A stretch of 64,000 nt of DNA from Artocarpus heterophyllus (taxonomy: Eukaryota; Streptophyta; Magnoliopsida; Rosales; Moraceae): positions 186,001 through 250,000 of the forward strand of contig JAJQZP010000418.1 in NCBI GenBank assembly GCA_025403435.1. The letters run 5' to 3'. The position numbers and the translations under genes are program-made. Positions 1 to 9,640 of this stretch are shown one piece after another. Position 1 is the stretch's first letter. Each line of letters opens with the position of its first letter. The notes under the pieces are model-generated. The model had not been told where the DNA came from and searched no databases. It worked only from the letters and a program-made list of their open reading frames with translations.

Positions 1-1637
1 TCACGACCCGCTATGTTAGAGGCAGAATTGGGTGAAATTGACCCCGCCATTGGACTCAGAAGGGTCGATTTAGGGGGGGTAGGCCCGAGCCCAGCTGCCA
101 ACGGACCCCGATTGACGCCGGTCAACGACGGTCAAAGTCGGTCAACGCCGGTCAACGGTGGTCAACGCCGGTCAACGGCCAGTCAAAGGCTAAATTAGAA
201 TTTTGTGATCCGGACCTCCGATCGAAGATCCGAGACCGCCTCCTGACTCGTTTCGATGCTCTGGATGCAATGGTGACCTCCGTTTGAGCAAATTCCACTC
301 CGATGAAAATCATCCGGTACCGACTGCACGCGAATCGAGGCGATTCAAACAGCAGTATCGAAGTCCAGAATGACGTTTTCAAGAATGTATGATCTCCAGG
401 AAGCATTCCTAGCCATTCATAGTCGCTCGAGGAGCACTACAGAGGATGCTTCGTAGATACAGCGAGATACAACTGGATCTGCTTTGCTTGGAGTTCAGGA
501 TCAAGGGAGTATGGAGCTAACGTTAATTGATTCCAGGATTAAGAGACTGTTGATAAGCTTGAAAGGTAGGGATTCTATTACTCATCTTTTGTGAGGTTTT
601 TATAGAATTAAAATTTATTGTTTTGCCGCAATATATATATATCTATGTTGAACTGATATTATATGTGTATCACATATGAAACTATGACATGGACTCGTCT
701 TGTATTGTACGGCGAGGAACATAATGAATTGACACATGTTATAAATTGAGAAGCATGGTTAGGAAAATTAACTCTATTAATAATGATTTAATATAGAGAA
801 ATTGTGAGACATGAAAAGGGCGACGGTTACGTCCTTGGGCATGAATACCCTAAAAGGTAAAATAGGGGGAAGGTGATGACGCTTCCTTGGGTTGAAAGTC
901 CCAGAACACACTGTACAGGAATTGATTTGGTGAGGACTCGGGGCTTGATGTCCCCTCACCGGAACACCCTTGGAATGTTTATAGGGTGATCAAGTGCGCC
1001 CATTTGGGTTTCGATGAGTTGAGTGATACTCAATTTAACATGGATACCTAGGAACAATGATGATTGGTAATATTGTATAAATGTGTAATTATGACACTTG
1101 GTAATGATTAACTACGGTATCCATAAGATGTGATCATAATAAACCTCATAATCTGGAATATGATGTGACTTACTAACCCTGCAGATTTTAATGTGGTAAT
1201 GATAAAAACCTAAAGGTGGGTAGTGGCTTTCTCTACTGAGCATAGTGTTGCTCATTCCCTTTTGTTTATATCTTTTCAGGACTCACTAAGTGTGAGGTGG
1301 CTACGAGAAATATAGTTGAGGAAATGATGTAGCTATATTACATTGGGACTGCTTCAATCGTTGAGAATGTTCTTCATGATAATGTAAGCATCAATTGTTA
1401 CTTTCTGTGACTGTATTACAATGTGTTGAGGGTTAAAATGATGATGACAACAGTTTATATTATTAAATTTAAGGTGTTACATTAAAACTGTGGTTTATTT
1501 ATCGTTTATATTTTTATTTTTGAGTTGAGAGTTTTCATTTAAGTCCCGGGCAAATTTTATTTTTAAGGTTTTACTTTTATTATTTATTTTTATTTTATCT
1601 CATTAAAAACTGTTAACCCCCATATAGGGGCGTTACA
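1..1637 (+). repeat. 5' LTR, 3' portion (truncated by window)
   Basis: Base 1 aligns with 6622 and base 1637 with 8259 of the 3' LTR. By eye the two copies differ at only two places: G at 131 against A at 6752, and one T missing near 1075. The LTR ends in GGGGCGTTACA and is followed by the primer-binding site. Several open stretches inside it, including a minus-strand 60-residue frame at 777-959, recur in all three LTR copies and look like non-coding conservation. Confidence 0.93.
120..186 (+). promoter_or_regulatory. Array of W-box-like GGTCAA motifs at 10-bp steps (5' LTR)
   Basis: GGTCAA, the complement of the WRKY core TTGACC, begins at 120, 130, 140, 150, 160 and 170, followed by AGTCAA at 181. 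The regular 10-bp step places the motifs on one face of the helix. The same array lies in the 3' LTR at 6741-6807, where the second motif is mutated to GATCAA, and a shorter one lies in the solo LTR at 58746-58782. Binding by WRKY factors is inference. It could also be a simple GC-rich minisatellite. Confidence 0.5.
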
Positions 1638-1644
1638 GAATTTT

Positions 1645-1656
1645 TGGTATCAGAGC
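1645..1656 (+). other. Primer-binding site, initiator Met-tRNA
   Basis: TGGTATCAGAGC lies 7 bp inside the 5' LTR end and is the complement of the 3' end of plant initiator tRNA-Met. Partial complementarity appears to continue through the following AGGTTCG. This fixes the plus-strand orientation of the element. Confidence 0.92.
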
Positions 1657-3095
1657 CTAGGTTCGGTTAACCTAGGGAGTGTAGCACCACTTTAAAAAAA
1701 ATATATTTTTGAGATGGTTTTGAAGCTGAATTTTTATTGTCATCATCAAAATGAACCTTCACATTGATTTATACAGTCTAGAAGGATGTAACATGGAAAG
1801 GCCATAGAATGAAAATATCAATAGTTATATGAGTACAATAATTATATAGAAGGAAAGTATTAATAGTTATAAGGGAATGATAATTATATGGAATGAGTTT
1901 ATAAGTAGAATGCTTATGAGAGATTCGTATAATATTTGGACCTATAAGCATATCTAATTCGTATAAACGATGAGAAATTCGTGTAGATACGAGGATTTAA
2001 AAGTATTTTGTCTCGTGAAAAACAATAAGAAATATAAGGCTTGATTTATTGATTTTAAAGTTTGACGTAGATATGCCAAATTTTTCGTAATTGATTCAAA
2101 CCTAAGTAATGATTATGTGTGGATTCGATGGAGCACATAAGTGTCAATATCTTTTCTTAAAAGTTCTATTTATTTGAGGAATATGATATAAGTTGGGAAT
2201 CATGGTATTGAATCTTGAGAGAGATAAATGTTAGACTTTTGGTCTGTTGAGACTGTGTAAAGTCTAGAATGCATGAATCTCAAAATTGGAATATTTCGTT
2301 ACGTACATTGTATTTAAGTGTATCAGTGAATCTTTTGGTTACCTAAGGTTTTGTTATATGAGGAAATTATATATTGTATGAGTAGAATTGTGGGGATTGT
2401 AGATGTTCTTAAGTAGTAACATCAAGTGTCTTTGTTCGTTGATATGGTCTACGTTGAAAGACGTAAATCGTATTGATTTCTAGGTTAGTCGCATTCTAAA
2501 CCCTTGGTAGTAATGATGATGAATCCATTGACAGATGTTAAGTATTATGAATAACATATGGGTGTATGCATTGTTCAATAAGGTTTTGATTAAAACAAAA
2601 TTATTTGAGTTGCTAGATCATTTAGGAAGATCCTTGTTGTCGTTAAATTAGATTTGTTGTTTATAGTTAACTTTATCTATAGTGGACTTTGAATTGGGTT
2701 TAAGATTTATACAAATTGGTTTTCAATTTTATGTTTGTTATTTAACTCGTTCCAAATGTGTTAAGGCCCGAAACAACCTGACCATTTTCAACTAAGAACA
2801 TTTGGGCCTAGTTCAAATCTTAAATCAGTTTGATTCACACTGTCTCTCCCACATGGTCTCTATACGTGTCATATACAGTGGTTTAATCATTGTTTACATA
2901 TACGTTTACTGTGCATAGGAGCTTATTTCTCCGAGTTCACTTTTTCTCTCTTAATTTGTTATTTTCTCTCTAAATCGCAATCCTCTTCTTTTTCATTAAA
3001 AATTCTTCTTTTCCTCTAAAAGAAGAAGGAATTCTAGGATTCTGCAATTTACTATCTTAATTTTTCCTTTCTATTTACTCTTCTTTCATCTCATC
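1657..3095 (+). other. Non-coding leader of the retroelement
   Basis: About 1.4 kb of AT-rich sequence without long frames or recognisable domains, where gag would be expected in an autonomous element. From about 2930 it becomes pyrimidine-rich (CTCTC and TTCTTTC runs) up to the ATG at 3096, like the 5' leader of a plant mRNA. A similar pyrimidine-rich leader precedes the related fragment at 36322-36425. Confidence 0.6.
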
Positions 3096-3311
3096 ATGGA
3101 CCCAAAGTACCAACACCTGAGAAAGTATTTCCCATCACTCTCCCAAAAGATTCTCAGAAAGAAATACAAGGCTAGAATTACTCGATTGTGGATTCTTATG
3201 CGTTTTGGTATCCCTTGTGATGTGAGAATGTTAATAGAGGGGAAAATCCGTCCGAGTGACTTTAGTCAAGATGTCGGTTTACCAGGAACAGGTACAGTCG
3301 TAGTGCAATGA
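3096..3311 (+). CDS. Carlavirus CRP-like protein, N-terminal half (cargo ORF1)
   Basis: A 71-residue frame opening with ATG after a pyrimidine-rich leader. It is basic at the N-terminus (Lys/Arg-rich through residue 30) and then carries ILMRFGIPCDVRMLIEGK at residues 33-50. The hydrophobic stretch followed by GIPxDV resembles the N-terminal part of the cysteine-rich nucleic-acid-binding protein (CRP) of carlaviruses (Betaflexiviridae). Its stop overlaps the start of the next frame as ATGA, and the Arg-rich and Cys motifs expected next are in that frame, so the two frames may be one CRP-like gene split by a frameshift or two overlapping genes. A diverged copy of residues 15-44 is encoded at 36322-36425 on the minus strand. 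The viral affinity rests on pattern recognition only; a plant family of similar shape is not excluded. Confidence 0.55.
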   Translation: MDPKYQHLRKYFPSLSQKILRKKYKARITRLWILMRFGIPCDVRMLIEGKIRPSDFSQDVGLPGTGTVVVQ

Positions 3312-3616
3312 AAAGAAGAGCTCGTGCCATCGTGGTCGCTTGTAACAAATGTGGAAGACAAAATTGTAACGGTAAATGTACTTCACCTGGTTATATGTCT
3401 ACGAATAGAGAGGATAAAATAAGGTTTTGTAGGGATGGACTTTCAAAGGAGAACTTGGATAGTATCCATCCTCCTCTCCACGGTCACCCTAGTGGATATG
3501 TTCAAGGAGCTATTTTTAAACTCTGGCCTAAATTTTATACAGAAAGACAACGCCTCAGGAATATGGTATTTCTAGATCCTGTTTGCCAAGCCATAAGAAA
3601 ACTGGATGGGAAATAA
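3308..3616 (+). CDS. Carlavirus CRP-like zinc-finger protein (cargo ORF2)
   Basis: A 102-residue frame overlapping ORF1 by ATGA in another frame. It opens with an Arg-rich patch (KRRARA, residues 2-7), then a Cys cluster C12-x2-C15-x4-C20-x3-C24, followed by SPGYMSTN (26-33) and a short acidic and hydrophobic stretch to residue 45. A basic patch, a CxxC pair, a second Cys pair with a Gly-Lys turn and a PGxxxN segment are the order seen in carlavirus CRPs, which bind nucleic acid and act as silencing suppressors or transcription modulators. The C-terminal 55 residues (HPPLHGH onwards) match nothing I know. There is no membrane segment. It could be an endogenised non-retroviral RNA-virus fragment later captured by the retroelement. 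Expression and function are unknown. Confidence 0.55.
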   Translation: MKRRARAIVVACNKCGRQNCNGKCTSPGYMSTNREDKIRFCRDGLSKENLDSIHPPLHGHPSGYVQGAIFKLWPKFYTERQRLRNMVFLDPVCQAIRKLDGK

Positions 3617-4258
3617 GTCATCGCTCTATAAAGGTTATTTAGTCTTTACTTATTTGAAGCAGTTTTAGCTGATGTTCAACAGTTTGTGTTTTTCTTTTAC
3701 TCAGAATATTTGCTTTTGTGTTTGAAATAATTGTGATTATTAGATTGATACAGTAAGTGTTAATATCTTATTTAATTTATGATTTTCTTAAATATATATA
3801 TAATAAAATATATTATCTTATCAGACACGTTACATACGGTACAGTAATATGTTTGAATTTTGAAAAGCTTATCCAGATATTTCAAGATTGTGTCTCAAAT
3901 TTCAAAAGTTCTACAGTATTTGTCGTTTATATTAAATTTCTAGACTTGGTGTATATTTGTCAAAAAGTCTACAGTTGTGTCAAGAGGGTCTTCTGTCAAA
4001 TTGTTCTCAATTGTCAAAAGTTATACAATTAGAGTCTAATCTTTTTCAAAAAGTGAATCAGATTTTCTGTAAACTATCAATCACCTTATCTTACTTTCTT
4101 ATCCGCACAAGATTTTGTTTAAATCTTTGGATTACCTTTTCATTACCTACTCGTCTATCTCTTTAGCCCTTTTTGTATATTTCTCATCTTTAAAATCTCA
4201 TGTAGAACCCGAAGTCTAAGTGGAGCAGACATTAAGCAACCACTTCTATAAACCAAAT
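3617..4258 (+). other. Spacer between CRP-like and LOG-like frames
   Basis: About 640 bp of AT-rich sequence. The open stretches at 3757-4032 and 3957-4166 are Phe/Tyr/Ile/Cys-rich in overlapping frames and resemble no family. Short imperfect repeats of a TTTGTCAAAA-like motif occur at 3880-4060. A possible 3' UTR plus 5' leader. Confidence 0.45.
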
Positions 4259-4909
4259 ATGTCTACCTCCCAGTCCACGAAGAAAATAAAGAATGTCTGT
4301 GTCTTTTGTGATTCCAGCCTTGGAAAAGATAAAGCTTATTTAGAAGCTGCAAATCACTTAGGGCAAGTCCTAGCACGCAAGAAGATTAACATAATCTATG
4401 GGGGTGGTAGTATAAAAATGATGGTAAATATGGCACTAGCAGCTAGGTCTAGCGATGCTACTGATGTAAGAATTTGGCCTCATATTCCAGTTGAAGGAAA
4501 CCTTTGTAAGGAAGCCATAGGTAAGGGAGAAGGAGTCAGGAGTATCCCTATAAATTTTAAAGACATAATCTATAATTCTGATGCTTTTATAGCATTACCT
4601 GGTGGTCTAGGTACTCTTGAGGAAATATTTATAGTTGCTTGTGGGCAATTGTTGGGCTTTTATTCCAAACCTTTGGGACTGCTGAACGTAAAGGGTTTTT
4701 ATGACGGTCTTTTGAAATTTCTAGATTACGCTGTGGAAGAAAACATCACTACAGAATCGGAGAGACAAATCTTTGTCACTGCTTCAACAGCTGAGGAATT
4801 GATAGATAAAATGCAAATCATACATCCAGAATCCGACACTGCAACATCCAAGCTTGAATGGGAAAGGGAAAGCCGGGAGCGGCCAATTGATTTGAATCTC
4901 CATCTATAA
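4259..4909 (+). CDS. LOG-like: LOG-like cytokinin riboside 5'-monophosphate phosphoribohydrolase homologue
   Basis: A 216-residue intact frame. The family (LONELY GUY, lysine-decarboxylase-like Rossmann fold) releases active cytokinin base from its nucleotide in the cytosol. Visible are NVCVFCDSS (residues 12-20), YGGGS (47-51), PGGLGTLEE (114-122, with the family's catalytic Glu), KPLGLLNVKGFYDGLL (137-152) and the usual KLEWE ending near 198-202, so the length is that of a complete enzyme. Oddities: the glycine-rich loop continues IKMM instead of VGLM, the PRE-x-G segment is replaced, and the conserved Arg of the Arg-Lys-Ala motif upstream of DAFIALPGG is not present (INFKDIIYN at 98-106). 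Catalysis is therefore doubtful. The frame is open upstream to 4220 but only from GTG, so ATG 4259 is chosen. Plant LOG genes have several introns and this one has none, which suggests capture from RNA. Confidence 0.82.
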   Translation: MSTSQSTKKIKNVCVFCDSSLGKDKAYLEAANHLGQVLARKKINIIYGGGSIKMMVNMALAARSSDATDVRIWPHIPVEGNLCKEAIGKGEGVRSIPINFKDIIYNSDAFIALPGGLGTLEEIFIVACGQLLGFYSKPLGLLNVKGFYDGLLKFLDYAVEENITTESERQIFVTASTAEELIDKMQIIHPESDTATSKLEWERESRERPIDLNLHL

Positions 4910-5844
4910 TCTTTTTGTTTTATCTTTGGCATGTAGGCATGTGTGTCCGTATTTCGTGTGTTACGAATAACCGTTTACCTTGTATTCTGTGTTTCTTGTG
5001 GTACGTCGTTGTTCAATCTTTTAGATTCATTGAGCCTAATGCCGGGATGGCTGGATACGGAGTACTTGATGCTCTCGAAACGCATTCTTCTTAAGGTCCG
5101 ATCTTTTGTTTATCGATGTTTTTGTATTCTATAAGCATGCATGATATGGATAGCTGGTATACGGAGTGCCTTGTACTCTCGAAACGTATCCGTATTATGT
5201 TTGTAATGTGTAATATTCTGTTAATATTATGTGGAAGTACCAGAGTCAGTTATGGGGATATTCCATATGAAATATGAGTATATTATTTGGATTGAATGTT
5301 TGTGTCATGAGGATAGCTGTTTAATGAAAAATATGTCGGGTATGTTTGCAACCAGAGATTCCGTTTAATATCTCTATGAGTAAGTTTAATGTATGGTTTT
5401 GAATAGAAGTGTTTGTGATATATGTTTTATGATTATGTTTTAGTTTATTAGTTGAGGTATGAAATCAAATATATTTGACTTTTCCTTACTCAAAAAGGAA
5501 AAGGAACCTAAAGATGAAGTATATAAAATTTCTCTGGCAATCTCCTTAAATGTGATTGTAAATCACAGTCCAGGGACAATGAAGGACTGGAATCATGGTA
5601 TGGTCAATATGTATGCCTGATCAGATTCTTAGACTATTATACGGTGTTACAAATTGAAACTTGTCAGAAATACTCTCATTGAGGGATTTAGAATTTATAG
5701 TAAGATTTATTATGCAAGTAAATAAGTGGAGATACGATAACTTAAATTTGGAGGACAAACAACATTAACGGTTTAGACTCAGAATTGGAATCATAATTTT
5801 TACTAGTATTACTAGAATTGAAATTTCGAGGACGAAATTTCTTT
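4910..5844 (+). other. 3' non-coding part of the retroelement interior
   Basis: No domain is visible. A 37-bp unit containing ATACGGAGT and CTCTCGAAACG occurs twice, at 5051-5087 and 5154-5190 (103 bp apart). The small frame at 4943-5134 spans one unit and is not credible as a protein. Confidence 0.5.
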
Positions 5845-5852
5845 AAGGGGGG
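5821..5852 (+). other. Polypurine tract and upstream conserved box
   Basis: The AATTTCGAGGACGAAATTT box followed by CTTTAAGGGGGG lies 6 bp before the 3' LTR. The same arrangement is found in plant Ty3/gypsy elements and primes plus-strand DNA synthesis. It is the main evidence for Ty3-type machinery. Confidence 0.85.
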
Positions 5853-5858
5853 TAGAGC

Positions 5859-8259
5859 TGTGACACCCGTTATTCTCCTAAGGGTATTAAGGTAATTAGA
5901 TTAATTACCTAGTATATATATTAAAAAAAATCAGAAATTTCTCTCATAATTCGAAACTCTCTCTCTCTCTACTTTCTCTCTCTAAAAATTCTCTCTCTCT
6001 CTCCTCAAAGATCGTCTGAGATTTCGGCATCCGTTTTCGACACCTCCCGCACCAATGGAAAGCTCTCGACGAGCTGAGTCCAACGAGGTGCCGCGCCGCC
6101 CAAAACGCCGCCGGAGGAGACCACACGCGCCGCCCAAAGTGGCGACAAAACCCATTTCTTTCCGACGAGATATCTTCGCCGTCCGACGTCCGATCGACGT
6201 GATTCTTGTTCCTACACGACCACCGTGATGAGAGGAACAAAACCCACCCTTGGTGGCAGCTCAACAACCGCCGGATTGCTCTGCCCGCCTATTGCCGCCG
6301 TGCACCGCCGCCCCTATGGTGGAACTCCGCCTTGCCGGAGGAGGTGACTGACACCACCCCTCCCAATGAGTTCAGAGGATCAAGGGGAGTAAAACCCCTC
6401 GATCAATTGCACGGAAGGAGCCGGTTTCGCCGGAGAACGGCCAACGCCGCCGTCAACCGCCGTGGGAGCCTCCGTTTTGGCTCTTCCCAGCCACGTTTCT
6501 TCAAATTGGATGAGGGGAAATGCTCATAGGAGGATGGGTAGCAAAAGCCCTCAGCCAATTTCAGGTTTCCATCGTCGGAGAATCAAGATCGGAGCTCATC
6601 CATTTCTACCGACGTTGTACTTCACGACCCGCTATGTTAGAGGCAGAATTGGGTGAAATTGACCCCGCCATTGGACTCAGAAGGGTCGATTTAGGGGGGG
6701 TAGGCCCGAGCCCAGCTGCCAACGGACCCCGATTGACGCCGGTCAACGACGATCAAAGTCGGTCAACGCCGGTCAACGGTGGTCAACGCCGGTCAACGGC
6801 CAGTCAAAGGCTAAATTAGAATTTTGTGATCCGGACCTCCGATCGAAGATCCGAGACCGCCTCCTGACTCGTTTCGATGCTCTGGATGCAATGGTGACCT
6901 CCGTTTGAGCAAATTCCACTCCGATGAAAATCATCCGGTACCGACTGCACGCGAATCGAGGCGATTCAAACAGCAGTATCGAAGTCCAGAATGACGTTTT
7001 CAAGAATGTATGATCTCCAGGAAGCATTCCTAGCCATTCATAGTCGCTCGAGGAGCACTACAGAGGATGCTTCGTAGATACAGCGAGATACAACTGGATC
7101 TGCTTTGCTTGGAGTTCAGGATCAAGGGAGTATGGAGCTAACGTTAATTGATTCCAGGATTAAGAGACTGTTGATAAGCTTGAAAGGTAGGGATTCTATT
7201 ACTCATCTTTTGTGAGGTTTTTATAGAATTAAAATTTATTGTTTTGCCGCAATATATATATATCTATGTTGAACTGATATTATATGTGTATCACATATGA
7301 AACTATGACATGGACTCGTCTTGTATTGTACGGCGAGGAACATAATGAATTGACACATGTTATAAATTGAGAAGCATGGTTAGGAAAATTAACTCTATTA
7401 ATAATGATTTAATATAGAGAAATTGTGAGACATGAAAAGGGCGACGGTTACGTCCTTGGGCATGAATACCCTAAAAGGTAAAATAGGGGGAAGGTGATGA
7501 CGCTTCCTTGGGTTGAAAGTCCCAGAACACACTGTACAGGAATTGATTTGGTGAGGACTCGGGGCTTGATGTCCCCTCACCGGAACACCCTTGGAATGTT
7601 TATAGGGTGATCAAGTGCGCCCATTTGGGTTTCGATGAGTTGAGTGATACTCAATTTAACATGGATACCTAGGAACAATGATGATTGGTAATATTTGTAT
7701 AAATGTGTAATTATGACACTTGGTAATGATTAACTACGGTATCCATAAGATGTGATCATAATAAACCTCATAATCTGGAATATGATGTGACTTACTAACC
7801 CTGCAGATTTTAATGTGGTAATGATAAAAACCTAAAGGTGGGTAGTGGCTTTCTCTACTGAGCATAGTGTTGCTCATTCCCTTTTGTTTATATCTTTTCA
7901 GGACTCACTAAGTGTGAGGTGGCTACGAGAAATATAGTTGAGGAAATGATGTAGCTATATTACATTGGGACTGCTTCAATCGTTGAGAATGTTCTTCATG
8001 ATAATGTAAGCATCAATTGTTACTTTCTGTGACTGTATTACAATGTGTTGAGGGTTAAAATGATGATGACAACAGTTTATATTATTAAATTTAAGGTGTT
8101 ACATTAAAACTGTGGTTTATTTATCGTTTATATTTTTATTTTTGAGTTGAGAGTTTTCATTTAAGTCCCGGGCAAATTTTATTTTTAAGGTTTTACTTTT
8201 ATTATTTATTTTTATTTTATCTCATTAAAAACTGTTAACCCCCATATAGGGGCGTTACA
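5859..8259 (+). repeat. 3' LTR (2401 bp)
   Basis: Begins TGTGACACCCG and ends GGGGCGTTACA. It contains a TATA-like site only about 54 bp from its start, a CT-microsatellite stretch (5955-6003), a GC-rich segment (6020-6620), the GGTCAA array (6741-6807) and an AT-rich terminal half. It is nearly identical to 1-1637 and more distantly similar to the solo LTR at 57710-60232. Confidence 0.93.
5913..5922 (+). promoter_or_regulatory. TATA-like site near LTR start
   Basis: TATATATATT lies 54 bp into the LTR and is followed by pyrimidine-rich TCTCTC sequence that could hold an initiator. The solo LTR keeps it at 57763-57772. If it is real, U3 is very short and R-U5 very long. Not certain. Confidence 0.35.
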
Positions 8260-9410
8260 GAAAATTGGGAGAAGAGGAAAGGAAGGCCCGAAGGCCTTGA
8301 GGGATGATCTTGAATGAGGGGGGAGCAAGGTATTTATAGTGAAAATTTTTCACTATTGTTGAAGAATCGGATCAAAATGATTTGATCTTATCTCTGTTTC
8401 CACGCTAAGATTTGCTCTTTGATATGTGAATTTGAGTTTGTAATCCAGTGTGACGCAGACCAAACCAGCACGAAATAGGCATGATCTGAACCGTTAAAAT
8501 TGAGATCCAATGGCTGTCATACGCGGACAAAATGGGCCCAGTTGGGACCAGTGGGACCGAGCTTGATGACCGTCAGATTGGTCTTCGTCATCTCATCGAA
8601 CGGGTGAGATAATAGTTTCTTGTGAACCGACCCGCACAGGATTCGATGCTGTCTGCGATTCCCTCTGACGCGTCTGCAGCTTGTCTGCGCGTGAATCACA
8701 CGCGCCAATCGTTCTTCGACACGTGGACTGCACTGCGAGATTTCGCTGACGCACCAGATGACACGTTGACACACTCGCCTCTTCCTCGGACGGCTGAGAT
8801 TAATTTGGCAGTGAATCCGATGGTTTTTGTTACGCCACGTGTCATATTTAATTTAAATTCAAATTTTTTTATCTTTTTGATGCATTTGATGTCCAATTTT
8901 ATCCATTTTGGTGTCGTTTTGCTCCGTTTTTCCTCTAGATTTCAAATCTAAAAATCACAAACACAATAATACTAATTATTTTACAAACATAATATTTACA
9001 AAAATATTAAAATATTTATTTTATAGTAAAACACATAAAAATAAATAAAAACTCTTAAAAATTTCAGTCTCTTACGGTTTAACACAAATATAATTTTTAT
9101 GACTTAGAAATATTTTTAAAAATTACAAAAAATATAGTAAAACATATTTACAAACTTAAAACACACTATCAAACACATTAAAACTCAAAATAAAATAACC
9201 GCATTACTTTTACGGCTTTAATTATTTACAAACTAGACACTTATTTAACACACCGAAATGATTCTAAAAATTACCAAAATATTATTTAACATAAAAACAT
9301 ATTTTTAAACACATTTACATACTAAGACACAAAAATACTTATTAACACAAAATGTTATTAATTAGAGGACTTAATGAGAAATAAAAGCATAAATAAATAA
9401 TTTAAGCCTT
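8260..9410. other. Right flank of the retroelement; no gene recognised
   Basis: 8260-8830 is moderately GC-rich, has a TATA-like TATTTATAG near 8330 and open stretches on both strands (8517-8774 minus, 8622-8951 plus) without family resemblance. 8940-9410 is A/T-rich with many ACAAACA and AAAATA runs. It may be an old LTR fragment, but I cannot show its ends. Confidence 0.35.
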
Positions 9411-9473
9411 AGAAAATGTACACTTTTATAGTCTCATCAATGGCATATTTTAAACAAAAAATTGAGATGGTAG

Positions 9474-9612
9474 GAAAAAAGCAAAAGGAAAAGAAAAGGA
9501 AACTACAGAAAAATGAAAAAAAAAAGAAGAAAAAAAACTTTAAAAAATCAAAAAGAAAGAGCAAAAAAAAAAAAAAAAAAAGAGAGGAAGAAACGGCAAA
9601 AAAAAAGAGTGA
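9474..9612 (+). repeat. A-rich purine tract
   Basis: About 140 bp of nearly uninterrupted A with scattered G. Frames through it read Lys-rich and are artefacts of composition. Confidence 0.8.
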
Positions 9613-9640
9613 ATCTCCCTCGACAAAACAGCAGATGTGA

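Larger units (their letters stand above)
1..8259 (+). mobile_element. Non-autonomous Ty3-type LTR retrotransposon carrying CRP-like and LOG-like frames
   Basis: The element has a 5' LTR cut by the window start (1-1637), a Met-tRNA primer-binding site at 1645, a 4.2-kb interior, a polypurine tract at 5845-5852 preceded by a GAGGACGAAATTT-like box, and a complete 3' LTR (5859-8259). The termini TGTGACACCC and GGGGCGTTACA and the tract are typical of plant Ty3/gypsy elements, probably chromoviruses. No gag, protease, RT, RNase H or integrase motif is visible in the interior, so movement would need enzymes from a relative. The interior carries three open frames foreign to retrotransposons (3096-3311, 3308-3616, 4259-4909). 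The 3' target duplication would begin at 8260; its partner lies outside the window. Confidence 0.88.

Noticed and set aside
777..959. 60-codon minus-strand frame repeated in three LTR copies
   Set aside because: Its repetition is explained by LTR homology. There is no domain, and it is antisense to the element.
3757..4166. Two overlapping Phe/Tyr/Cys-rich frames before the LOG-like gene
   Set aside because: AT-rich spacer with no domain; the frames are interlocking and not supported by any other copy.
4220..4258. N-terminal extension of the LOG-like protein
   Set aside because: It would need a GTG start; the first ATG at 4259 matches the expected family N-terminus.
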